Assembly: GCA_020849615.1 (NCBI GenBank)
Contig: JADLFW010000015.1
Coordinates: 29,273-93,272 of the forward strand
Length of the DNA stretch: 64,000 nucleotides
Direction: 5' to 3'
Source: Phycisphaerales bacterium
GTDB lineage: Bacteria > Planctomycetota > Phycisphaerae > Phycisphaerales > UBA1924
Shown here: in pieces, positions 55,330 through 64,000 of the stretch
How positions within the stretch are numbered: the first letter of the stretch is position 1
How the letters are laid out: each line of letters opens with the position of its first letter
Made by a program: the position numbers and the translations under genes
Notes under the pieces: model-generated
What the model was told of the DNA's origin: nothing
The model's input: the letters and a program-made list of their open reading frames with translations, nothing else
The model's database searches: none

Positions 55330-56226
55330 ATGATGACCGCCCGCCGGATGACCGCACCCCGGTCCCCCCGCATCCCCACGCAGCGCCGCAGCGCCTTCAC
55401 CCTCATCGAACTCCTCGTCGTCATCGCGATCATCGCGGTGCTCATCGCCATCCTCCTCCCCGCCCTCTCCGCGGCCCGGCGCGCGGGCCGGGACTCGGTC
55501 TGCCTCAGCAACCTCCGCCAGATCGGCATCGCCTGGACCCTCTACCTCAACGACTTCCGCACCTTCCCCCTCGCCCCGGGCGAGGTCTCATCCGCCTCCG
55601 TCCGCTTCGGCTGGGGCGGTGTCCACTGGTACGGCTACAAGGAGGATGGCACCCCCGAGGACACCGGCACCCTCCACCTCGGCGCTGAACGCCCCGTCAA
55701 CCCCTACATCGGCAGCGACCAGCCCATCGAAGAGGCCCGGGCCAAGGTCTTCCGCTGCCCCAACGACACCAGTGTCCGCTACGCCCGCGATGGCAAGCCC
55801 GTCATCTGGGAATCCTTCGCCGCGCAGAACCGCTCCGGCGAGGGCGACCGCACCGCCTTCGGTCAGCTCGGCACCAGCTACGAGGCCAACGGCTGGCTCT
55901 ACTGCGAAGTCGGCGCCCCCCGCGGCTGGCTCGGAGGCCGCTTCCGCCCGGGCCAGGGCCCCCAGCACATCCTCATCTCCGCCTCCCGGCTCACCATCGC
56001 CGGCGATATCGGCATGTACAGCGCCGGACGCTACGACCGCGCGGGCCGGCTCGACCTCAACATCATCGAAGGCTGGTGGCACGGGCCCGAACGCATGCAC
56101 CTGGCCTTCCTCGATGGCTCCGCACGCCGCGAGAAAGCCGGCGCTGTCGCCACCGACCGCTACTCCTTCTGGCTCGACCCCTCACGCCACCCCCAAGATG
56201 GCTGGCGAAGCATCTCCGGGCCGTGA
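55330..56226 (+). CDS. Pseudopilin-like protein with canonical prepilin leader
   Basis: The 298-residue protein has the classical type II pseudopilin leader [20 protein letters not shown] followed by [20 protein letters not shown], a hallmark of planctomycete secreted H-X9-DG proteins; [15 protein letters not shown] matches the terminal DG motif. The rest is an exported globular domain. The ATG at 55330 follows GGAGC. A TACACT about 40 bases upstream may be the promoter. Confidence 0.85.
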   Translation: MMTARRMTAPRSPRIPTQRRSAFTLIELLVVIAIIAVLIAILLPALSAARRAGRDSVCLSNLRQIGIAWTLYLNDFRTFPLAPGEVSSASVRFGWGGVHWYGYKEDGTPEDTGTLHLGAERPVNPYIGSDQPIEEARAKVFRCPNDTSVRYARDGKPVIWESFAAQNRSGEGDRTAFGQLGTSYEANGWLYCEVGAPRGWLGGRFRPGQGPQHILISASRLTIAGDIGMYSAGRYDRAGRLDLNIIEGWWHGPERMHLAFLDGSARREKAGAVATDRYSFWLDPSRHPQDGWRSISGP

Positions 56227-56230
56227 GAAA

Positions 56231-56250
56231 GAAGCAACGGAGCAACGAAG
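56231..56250. repeat. 8-bp tandem repeat GAAGCAAC-like
   Basis: GAAGCAAC, GGAGCAAC, GAAG: two and a half units beginning 5 bases after the pseudopilin stop, in the same octamer style as 15611-15638. Confidence 0.7.
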
Positions 56251-56273
56251 ACCCTGTCCCCCATTCCCTTCTT

Positions 56274-56297
56274 CTCTGTGCCTTTGTGCCTCTGTGG
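56274..56297. repeat. 8-bp tandem repeat CTCTGTGC, three units
   Basis: CTCTGTGC, CTTTGTGC, CTCTGTGG in tandem in the space between the pseudopilin and trpF genes. Confidence 0.75.
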
Positions 56298-56311
56298 TAA
56301 GTCTTCCTTCC

Positions 56312-56944
56312 TCACCCTCGATCCGCCTCGCGCACCGCATCGCAGAACGCCCCGATCAGGTCCGCATCCTTCACGCCCTTCTCGCGTTCCACACCCGAAG
56401 ACACATCCACCGCGAACGGCCGCACCGCCCGGATCGCTTCGCCCACGTTCTCCGCGGTCAGCCCGCCCGCCAGGATGATCGGCACCTGGGCCCGGTCCGC
56501 CAGCGGGGCCAGCGCGGTCCAGTCGAACGCCGTCCCCTGCCCGCCCGCCGAGCCATCCACCAGCACCGCCTCCACCTCTTCCACCGCCTCCCACCGACGC
56601 AGTTCCTCCTCGATCGTCGCCGCGTCGAACCTCACACCCTTGATGACGTTCGGGCCGCACCGCTTCACGACCGACTCCGGCTCCTGCCCGTGCAGCTGCA
56701 CGTAGTTGGTCGGGCACATCTCCTCGATGTCGCAGAACTGGTCCACCGGCGCATCCGCGAACACCCCGACCGTCGACACCATCGGCGGCAGCGCCGACAG
56801 AATCTCCCACGCCGACTCCGGCACGATGTACCGCGGCGATGACTTCACGAACATGAACCCCAGCGCATCGACGCCGCTCTCAACCGCCGCGCGGGCCGCC
56901 TCCACATCCCGGATCCCGCAGATCTTGATTCGAGTCCGAGACAT
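56312..56944 (-). CDS. trpF: Phosphoribosylanthranilate isomerase
   Basis: The 210-residue TIM-barrel enzyme of tryptophan synthesis. RIKICGIRDVEAA at the start carries the catalytic Cys (residue 9) and VLVDGSAGGQG the catalytic Asp; ILAGGLTAENVGEAI and VDVSSGVEREKGVKD are the phosphate-binding segments. Other trp genes are not in the window. GGAAGGAAGGCGG precedes the ATG. Confidence 0.95.
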   Translation of the reverse strand: MSRTRIKICGIRDVEAARAAVESGVDALGFMFVKSSPRYIVPESAWEILSALPPMVSTVGVFADAPVDQFCDIEEMCPTNYVQLHGQEPESVVKRCGPNVIKGVRFDAATIEEELRRWEAVEEVEAVLVDGSAGGQGTAFDWTALAPLADRAQVPIILAGGLTAENVGEAIRAVRPFAVDVSSGVEREKGVKDADLIGAFCDAVREADRG

Positions 56945-56965
56945 CCGCCTTCCTTCCTCGTCGAT

Positions 56966-58117
56966 CTACGCTGTCGGCGAGGCCCCGAACTCGCCCAGCA
57001 GCTCCCGCGCCAGCGCCTGGTCCTCCGGCTGCCGCAGCCGCGGCGCCGCCTCGCCCACCAGCCGCTTCCCCGCCGTCAAATCCCCCATGTACCGCCCCAG
57101 CACGAGCCCCAGCATCAGCCGCACGTTGGGCGCCTCGGGGTCCGAGGCGTGCGTCGCCAGGAACCGCTCGTACGCCGCCGCCGCGTGCCGGTAATCCCCG
57201 CTCTGGAACAGGTGGTTGGCGATCAGCAGCTGGTGCCGCTTGGTCAGCGATGATGCCCCCGGCGTATCCGCGAACACCTCCGCCAGCCGGATGTACGCGG
57301 CGCTCGCCCCCGCCAGGTCCTGCTCCTTCAGCCGCGTCGCGATCTGCGCCCGCATGCGCAGCGCCTCCTCCGGCAGCGATGGCTCCGCGGCGGGGCCCGC
57401 CCTCACAGCGGCCTCGGGCTTCGTCCGCGCCTGCTGCGCCGCCTCGCGGATCTGCCGCCGCCGCCGCCCCTGCCTCAGCAGGTAGAACAGGTCGAAATCC
57501 TCCCGCGGCAGCACCCGCGTCAACAGCAGCAGGAACGCCACCGCGATCCCCAGCCCGTACCCGCCCAGGTGCGCCCCCCGCGCCACCCCATCCCCCGCCC
57601 GCACCATCAGCAGGTCCTTGGCGATCGCGAACGCGATGTACCAAAGCGCCGGGATGTTCCACACCCCGATGATCACGAACAGCACCAGCGTCCGCACCAG
57701 CGTCCGCGGGAACAGCACCATGTACGCCCCCGTCACCGCCGAGATCGCCCCCGATGCCCCGATCACCGGCGCCGGCTCCAGCGCCACGTGCGCCAGCCCG
57801 GCCACCGCCGCCCCCGCCAGGTAGAACAGCGCAAACCCCACCCGCCCGAACCGGTCCTCTACGCTGGGCCCGAACACCCAGAGAATCAGCAGGTTCCCCG
57901 CGATGTGCCACCAGCCCCCGTGCACAAACGCGTAGCTCACCAGCCGCCACGGTTCCCGCGGGTTCCACACCAGCCCGAACCGCCTCGCCATCTCCCCAAA
58001 GTCCGGGCCCAGCACCGCCAGCACCCCGATGAAGCAGGCGAGATTCAGCAGAATCAGCGCCTGCGTCACGTAGGGCTTGCGCCGCAGCGGCCGGTTGGTC
58101 CCCAGGGGTATCAGCAC
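56966..58117 (-). CDS. Rhomboid intramembrane protease with C-terminal TPR-like region
   Basis: The 383-residue protein has the rhomboid core: YAFVHGGWWHIAGNLLILW, the catalytic Ser122 in VIGASGAISAVTG and His183 in GAHLGGYGLG. Six membrane segments are visible to about residue 205. The C-terminal 170 residues form helical TPR-like pairs (IATRLKEQDLAGASAAYIRL, LLIANHLFQSGDYRHAAAAY). It cuts membrane proteins within the bilayer. GTG 58117 has TACCAT 6 bases upstream and TCGACC 17 bases before that. Confidence 0.9.
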   Translation of the reverse strand: MLIPLGTNRPLRRKPYVTQALILLNLACFIGVLAVLGPDFGEMARRFGLVWNPREPWRLVSYAFVHGGWWHIAGNLLILWVFGPSVEDRFGRVGFALFYLAGAAVAGLAHVALEPAPVIGASGAISAVTGAYMVLFPRTLVRTLVLFVIIGVWNIPALWYIAFAIAKDLLMVRAGDGVARGAHLGGYGLGIAVAFLLLLTRVLPREDFDLFYLLRQGRRRRQIREAAQQARTKPEAAVRAGPAAEPSLPEEALRMRAQIATRLKEQDLAGASAAYIRLAEVFADTPGASSLTKRHQLLIANHLFQSGDYRHAAAAYERFLATHASDPEAPNVRLMLGLVLGRYMGDLTAGKRLVGEAAPRLRQPEDQALARELLGEFGASPTA

Positions 58118-58492
58118 GCGCAGATGGTACGGGCCAAAGCCCCCCGGTCGACCGTTATCGCCCCCGGCGCCCCGCCGCACGCGAGATCGCAGCAAATCCG
58201 CGGACAAACCCGCGATCGCTCGACCGTCTCCCGGCGGGTGCGCCGGCGCGGGGCCGGGCGCCAGCAGGCCGAGCCGTCGCTCGCCGCGGGCCCCCGCGGG
58301 GGCCCGCCGAATCGCCGGGCCTCGGGGGGAAACCGCCGTGTTTTCAGGCTGAATTCGCCCACAGATATCCCCGTGCGCCATGCTCGCCCCGGGGGAGGCG
58401 GTCTATCATGTCGTTCCCTCGCACGGGCCCGTCGCGCCGAGTTGTCTCGGGCCGGGCCCGGAGGGGTGGACCGCTCACCAAAGGAACCGTCG
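58118..58492. other. Divergent promoter region of the rhomboid and citrate synthase genes
   Basis: No gene is supported. It contains a 22-bp perfect palindrome at 58286-58307. TATCAT at 58404-58409 is a plausible -10 for citrate synthase. Confidence 0.5.
58286..58307. repeat. 22-bp perfect palindrome
   Basis: The sequence GCGGGCCCCC, GC, GGGGGCCCGC is its own complement over 22 bases. It lies between divergent genes; no T tract follows, so it may be a binding site. Confidence 0.5.
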
Positions 58493-59623
58493 ATGGCCTC
58501 GTACGCCAAAGGCTTGGAAGGTGTCGTTGCCGCCCATACCAGCATGTCCTTCATCGACGGCGAGAAGGGCATCCTCGAGTATGTCGGCATCCCGATCGGC
58601 GAGCTGGCCTCCAACTCGAGCTTCGAGGAAACGGTCTTTCTCCTCTGGAACGGCCGGCTTCCGAAGCACGGCGAGCTGGATGAGTTCAGCCACAAGATCC
58701 GCTCCCGCTACGCCATGAGCCCGGCCCTCGAGGCTCGCCTCATGGCGCTCCCCAAGAAGGCCGAGCCGATGCACGTGATGCGCACGCTCGTCTCCAGCCT
58801 CGGCCTCGACGACGCCCGGCCCGACGTCACCGACGTCCCGGAGGTGCGCGAGAAGGCCCTCACCGTGCTCTCCCTCGTCCCCACCATCCTCGCCGGCTTC
58901 CACCGCTACCGGCAGGGCAAGCCCCTCATCAAACCCGACAGCAACCTTCCGCTGGCCGAGAACTTCCTCTACATGCTCAACGGCCAGCGCCCGACGCCCA
59001 CCATGGCCAAGGCCATGGATGTCTGCCTCATCCTCCACGCCGACCACGGCCTCAACAACTCCACCTTCTCCGCCCGCGTCGTCGTCTCCACCATGTCCGA
59101 TGTCTACTCCGCCCTCACCGCCGCCATCGGCTCCCTGCGCGGGCCGCTCCACGGCGGCGCCAACGAGGGCGTCATGGTCATGCTCAACGCCATCCCCTCC
59201 GTCGCCGACGTCGAAAAGTTCATCCAGGCCAAGCTCGAGCACAAGGACAAGATCATGGGCTTCGGGCACCGGGTCTACCGGGCCTACGACCCTCGCGCCT
59301 CCCACCTCAAGGTCCTCGCCAAGCAGCTCGCCCACGACACCGGCAACTCGGCCCTCTACGAGAAGTCCGCCAAGATCGAGGAGATCATGCTCCGCGAGAA
59401 GGCCGCCAAGGGCATCTACCCCAACGTCGACTTCTACAGCGCCACCACCTACCACTGCATCGGCCTCCCCCTCGACCTCTTCACCCCCTGCTTCGTCCTC
59501 TCCCGCGTCGGCGGCTGGTCGGGCCACATCCTCGAGCAGCTCAGCGACAACCGCCTCTTCCGCCCCTCCGCCGACTACACCGGGCCGCACGATGTCCGCT
59601 ACACACCCATGAACAAGCGATGA
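58493..59623 (+). CDS. gltA: Citrate synthase
   Basis: The 376-residue protein is a short-type citrate/methylcitrate synthase: LEGVVAAHTSMSFIDGEKGI, ILHADHGLNNSTFSAR, GPLHGGANEGVM, GFGHRVYRAYDPRA and a late catalytic Asp in NVDFYSA. It joins acetyl-CoA and oxaloacetate. AAAGGAAC lies before the ATG. A terminator follows 50 bases after the stop. It might instead be a methylcitrate synthase; the motifs do not decide. Confidence 0.93.
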   Translation: MASYAKGLEGVVAAHTSMSFIDGEKGILEYVGIPIGELASNSSFEETVFLLWNGRLPKHGELDEFSHKIRSRYAMSPALEARLMALPKKAEPMHVMRTLVSSLGLDDARPDVTDVPEVREKALTVLSLVPTILAGFHRYRQGKPLIKPDSNLPLAENFLYMLNGQRPTPTMAKAMDVCLILHADHGLNNSTFSARVVVSTMSDVYSALTAAIGSLRGPLHGGANEGVMVMLNAIPSVADVEKFIQAKLEHKDKIMGFGHRVYRAYDPRASHLKVLAKQLAHDTGNSALYEKSAKIEEIMLREKAAKGIYPNVDFYSATTYHCIGLPLDLFTPCFVLSRVGGWSGHILEQLSDNRLFRPSADYTGPHDVRYTPMNKR

Positions 59624-59673
59624 CCGCAGCCCACGCAGCGCGACCGTAAGGGACGGCGTCCTCCCGAACACGC

Positions 59674-59706
59674 GAGCCCTTCCTCACAGGAAGGGCTCTT
59701 TCATTT
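59674..59706 (+). terminator. Rho-independent terminator of gltA
   Basis: An 11-bp stem GAGCCCTTCCT / AGGAAGGGCTC with loop CAC, then TTTCATTTC. Confidence 0.88.
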
Positions 59707-59728
59707 CTGACAACGCCCGACCCCCGAC

Positions 59729-60148
59729 CTACATCCCCAGCCGCTTCAGCAGATCATCCAGGATCGCCCGCGATGCTGCCTCATCACCCCACGGCTCCAC
59801 CTTCACCAGCACCCGCGTCCCGCCACCGCTGACCCTCGCCTCGACCTTCGTCTTCTCCAGCAGGCCGGGCCGGGGCAGCTTCCCCTCCACGAACCCCGAA
59901 TCCTCGGCCGCTCGCCGCGTCCCGATCGTGTACCCCCGGTCCCGCAGCGCGCTCTCCGCCGCCGCGATCACCGCCTGCACCCGAACCGTCGATGGCAGGT
60001 CCGCCGAGAGCGTTCCCGTCGAGTACGCAGCGCTGGTCCGCGACTTGCCCTGAGACTCCACCGTCGACCTGCACCCCGCGGTCGCCGCCGCCGCGATGAG
60101 GCACACCGCCAGCCGGGCCGCGACACCCCACCTTCCAATCAGTTTCAT
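59729..60148 (-). CDS. Small lipoprotein of unknown function
   Basis: A 139-residue protein with a lipoprotein leader ending AAAATAGC. The rest is a small alpha/beta domain (VQAVIAAAESALRDRGYTIG, TKVEARVSGGGTRVLVKV) that resembles the DUF3568 group. The ATG overlaps the stop of the NYN gene by 4 bases, so they are co-translated. Function unknown. Confidence 0.7.
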   Translation of the reverse strand: MKLIGRWGVAARLAVCLIAAAATAGCRSTVESQGKSRTSAAYSTGTLSADLPSTVRVQAVIAAAESALRDRGYTIGTRRAAEDSGFVEGKLPRPGLLEKTKVEARVSGGGTRVLVKVEPWGDEAASRAILDDLLKRLGM

Positions 60149-60942
60149 GTCTTCAGCCATTTCTGCATATCCAGATCGTCCAAACGCAGCCGATCTCCCC
60201 ACAGCCGCATCGCCTCCCGCACCCATTCCGGGGGATCAGCCTCCAACTCGGATTTGGGTACCGCGGCTCTCTGCGCTGCGTCCTGACCGCTCGCAGCGTC
60301 CGCCGGTACCCCCCTGCCCGCGCTCGCCGCGAGCCCATCACGGATCCCGAGGTCGGACGGGGCGCCCGCAGCCCCGCCGGCGGGGGTGGGGGTGCCTGTC
60401 GAGTTGCCGGGAAGAGGCGCCGAGGACCGAATGCCCAGCCAATCCTCTCCGACTCCGAACTCCCGGATCCAGTGCGCCACCGCGTACCCATCTAATGGAA
60501 CCGCTGTCACGAACTCCGGCAGCGCCGACCGCCGCGGGGCTTCCTCATCCCTCACCAGGTGCATCAGGAAAGTCTCGCTCCCGATGAACTCCGCCCGCGC
60601 CCGGGAAGCCGCCCGCTGCACCCGGCGGTCTGAACTCACCACCACCATCCGCCGGGCCGCCGAGTCCATCCGCAGGATCTGCTCGATCAGCCCGTCGGCG
60701 TCTTTTCCCTCACCCGCGTACCAAATCTCAGCCGGGCCAAGGGTTACGCGCTCCTCCCCCGACCGCATCGCCGACGCCTTGTCGGTGGGGGGCCTCCGCC
60801 CATCGCAGACCAGCCGCAGCCCCCGCCCGGCGTAGCGCGACCGCCCGATCAGGTGGATCAGCCCCGGGATCTCCAGCCCCGCCAGACGCGGCGGCAGGAT
60901 GCCCCGAGTATGAAGGATGTTGTACGCGTCAAGGAGCAGCAT
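60145..60942 (-). CDS. NYN-domain ribonuclease-like protein (YacP/Rae1 type)
   Basis: The 265-residue protein starts LLLDAYNILHTRG, the first acidic site of the NYN fold, with the second acid in RLVCDGRRPP, GKDADGLIEQIL and VVSSDRRVQRAA completing the PIN-like nuclease pocket. YacP (Rae1) of Bacillus cuts mRNA on ribosomes. The C-terminal half is low-complexity and then helical. The lipoprotein gene follows with a 4-base overlap. Confidence 0.8.
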   Translation of the reverse strand: MLLLDAYNILHTRGILPPRLAGLEIPGLIHLIGRSRYAGRGLRLVCDGRRPPTDKASAMRSGEERVTLGPAEIWYAGEGKDADGLIEQILRMDSAARRMVVVSSDRRVQRAASRARAEFIGSETFLMHLVRDEEAPRRSALPEFVTAVPLDGYAVAHWIREFGVGEDWLGIRSSAPLPGNSTGTPTPAGGAAGAPSDLGIRDGLAASAGRGVPADAASGQDAAQRAAVPKSELEADPPEWVREAMRLWGDRLRLDDLDMQKWLKT

Positions 60943-61021
60943 GGACCCGCCGGGAAGGTATCGGGCAGGAAGCGGGCTGGCATGGGTGTGGCACGGGACT
61001 GGGATCGGGGAGCGCCGATCC

Positions 61022-61050
61022 TTGATCCCGGCCCCGGGCGGACCTTTACT
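61022..61050 (+). promoter_or_regulatory. Promoter candidate of rpsU
   Basis: TTGATC (61022-61027), 17 bases, TTTACT (61045-61050), about 115 bases before the ATG. Confidence 0.5.
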
Positions 61051-61168
61051 TGCCTCCCGGATTTGCGGTCAGCGGGGCCCGGGTGCCCCCCGGGGTGTTG
61101 GTGCCGCCGCAGGGCCCGTGGCCCCGGCGGGAAAGCAGTCCCTTTGTAGGCAGCCGAGCGAGGTGTGG

Positions 61169-61417
61169 ATGGCGATTCGCGTGAAAGCACGGAGCGGAGA
61201 GAGCGTCGAGCAGATGCTCCGCCGCTTCAAGAAGTTGTGCGAGAAAGAGGGCCTCACCAAGGACATCAAGCGCAAGGAGTTCTACGAGAAGCCCTCCGAG
61301 CGCCGGCGCCGGGCCCAGCGCAAGGCCTTCAACCGCCGCATCAAGACCGACTTCATCGCCGCCGGCGGCGGCAGCGGTGGTGGCGGCGGTGGCGGTCGTA
61401 ACGAACGCGCTTCCTGA
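61169..61417 (+). CDS. rpsU: 30S ribosomal protein S21
   Basis: The 82-residue protein has the S21 core VKARSGESVEQMLRRFKKLC and EKPSERRRRAQRKAFNRRIK. The tail beyond is unusual: a Gly-rich stretch AAGGGSGGGGGGGRNERAS. GAGGT lies before the ATG. S21 is involved in initiation at mRNA starts. Confidence 0.93.
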   Translation: MAIRVKARSGESVEQMLRRFKKLCEKEGLTKDIKRKEFYEKPSERRRRAQRKAFNRRIKTDFIAAGGGSGGGGGGGRNERAS

Positions 61418-61526
61418 TCCGACGATCCGCACTTCCCGCGGCCCGGAAGGCGGTTCTCACCGCCCCGCGACCCGCGGTGGTCCCCTTTTGATCTCCAACC
61501 CCCGATCGACGCCCGGCATGCCCGGG

Positions 61527-61555
61527 TTGACAGTCGCGGCGCCGCCCGCTATTTA
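61527..61555 (+). promoter_or_regulatory. Promoter of the pyrophosphatase gene
   Basis: A perfect -35 TTGACA (61527-61532), 17 bases, and -10 TATTTA (61550-61555). It is the best -35 match in the window, 29 bases before the GTG start and its AGGAG. Confidence 0.8.
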
Positions 61556-61583
61556 GCAGGCACTTACTCGCAGGAGAGCAGCC

Positions 61584-64000
<2,417 letters not shown>

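Overview
The window is very G+C-rich bacterial DNA, most likely from the phylum Planctomycetota, class Phycisphaerae. Three things point there. Two secreted proteins end in paired calcium-loop modules (DxNxDG…D followed by YLEFLNLY) of the kind attached to many exported Phycisphaerae proteins. There are pseudopilin-like secreted proteins of planctomycete type. GyrA has the variant HPHGESVIYPT active-site region. The assignment is an inference from gene families; no rRNA gene is present. I saw no CRISPR array, rRNA, tRNA or prophage.

Layout. 1-6 kb (minus strand): LON-domain protein, YhaM-like HD exoribonuclease, ABC ATPase, STAS protein, gyrA. 6-10.4 kb: a secreted hypothetical protein, a divergent 25-residue membrane microprotein with its own terminator, and rpsA with a textbook terminator. 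10.6-13.6 kb is an insertion hot spot: a REP-associated tyrosine transposase between inverted hairpins, fragments of two other transposases, and an AT-richer secreted protein of foreign composition. 13.6-24 kb: receiver-like protein, glutamate dehydrogenase, secreted hypothetical protein, acyltransferase-fold protein, an orphan antitoxin next to a decayed toxin, SDR oxidoreductase, ECF sigma factor with an overlapping membrane gene, endonuclease IV, and a TPR lipoprotein pair.

24-36.3 kb: M16 peptidase, regulator plus AtoE-type transporter, methyltransferase, M28 peptidase with PA and PDZ domains, fused glycine decarboxylase gcvP, and a short asparaginase-domain protein. 36.3-43.9 kb: CDF metal transporter, motA-motB with a His/Gly-rich MotB, two dockerin-like secreted proteins (one a cupredoxin), a Rieske oxygenase and a secreted beta carbonic anhydrase. 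43.9-56.2 kb: GtaA-like glutaminase, alpha/beta hydrolase, tandem pseudopilins, an autoregulated-looking HTH plus aspartyl-protease operon, MtfA peptidase, a lipoprotein archaemetzincin, sucC and another pseudopilin. 56.3-64 kb: trpF, rhomboid-TPR protein, citrate synthase, NYN protein, rpsU and the start of a divergent membrane pyrophosphatase.

Across the window many genes have a TAnnnT hexamer (often TACGCT or TACACT) only 5-8 bases before the start codon and no ribosome binding site, which suggests widespread leaderless transcription. The intergenic spaces hold several families of 7-9 bp tandem repeats, three of which begin 4 or 5 bases after a stop codon. The best candidates for new biology are the leaderless promoter architecture, the RAYT/REP element, the 25-residue microprotein, the operator-controlled HTH/aspartyl-protease operon and the lipid-anchored archaemetzincin.
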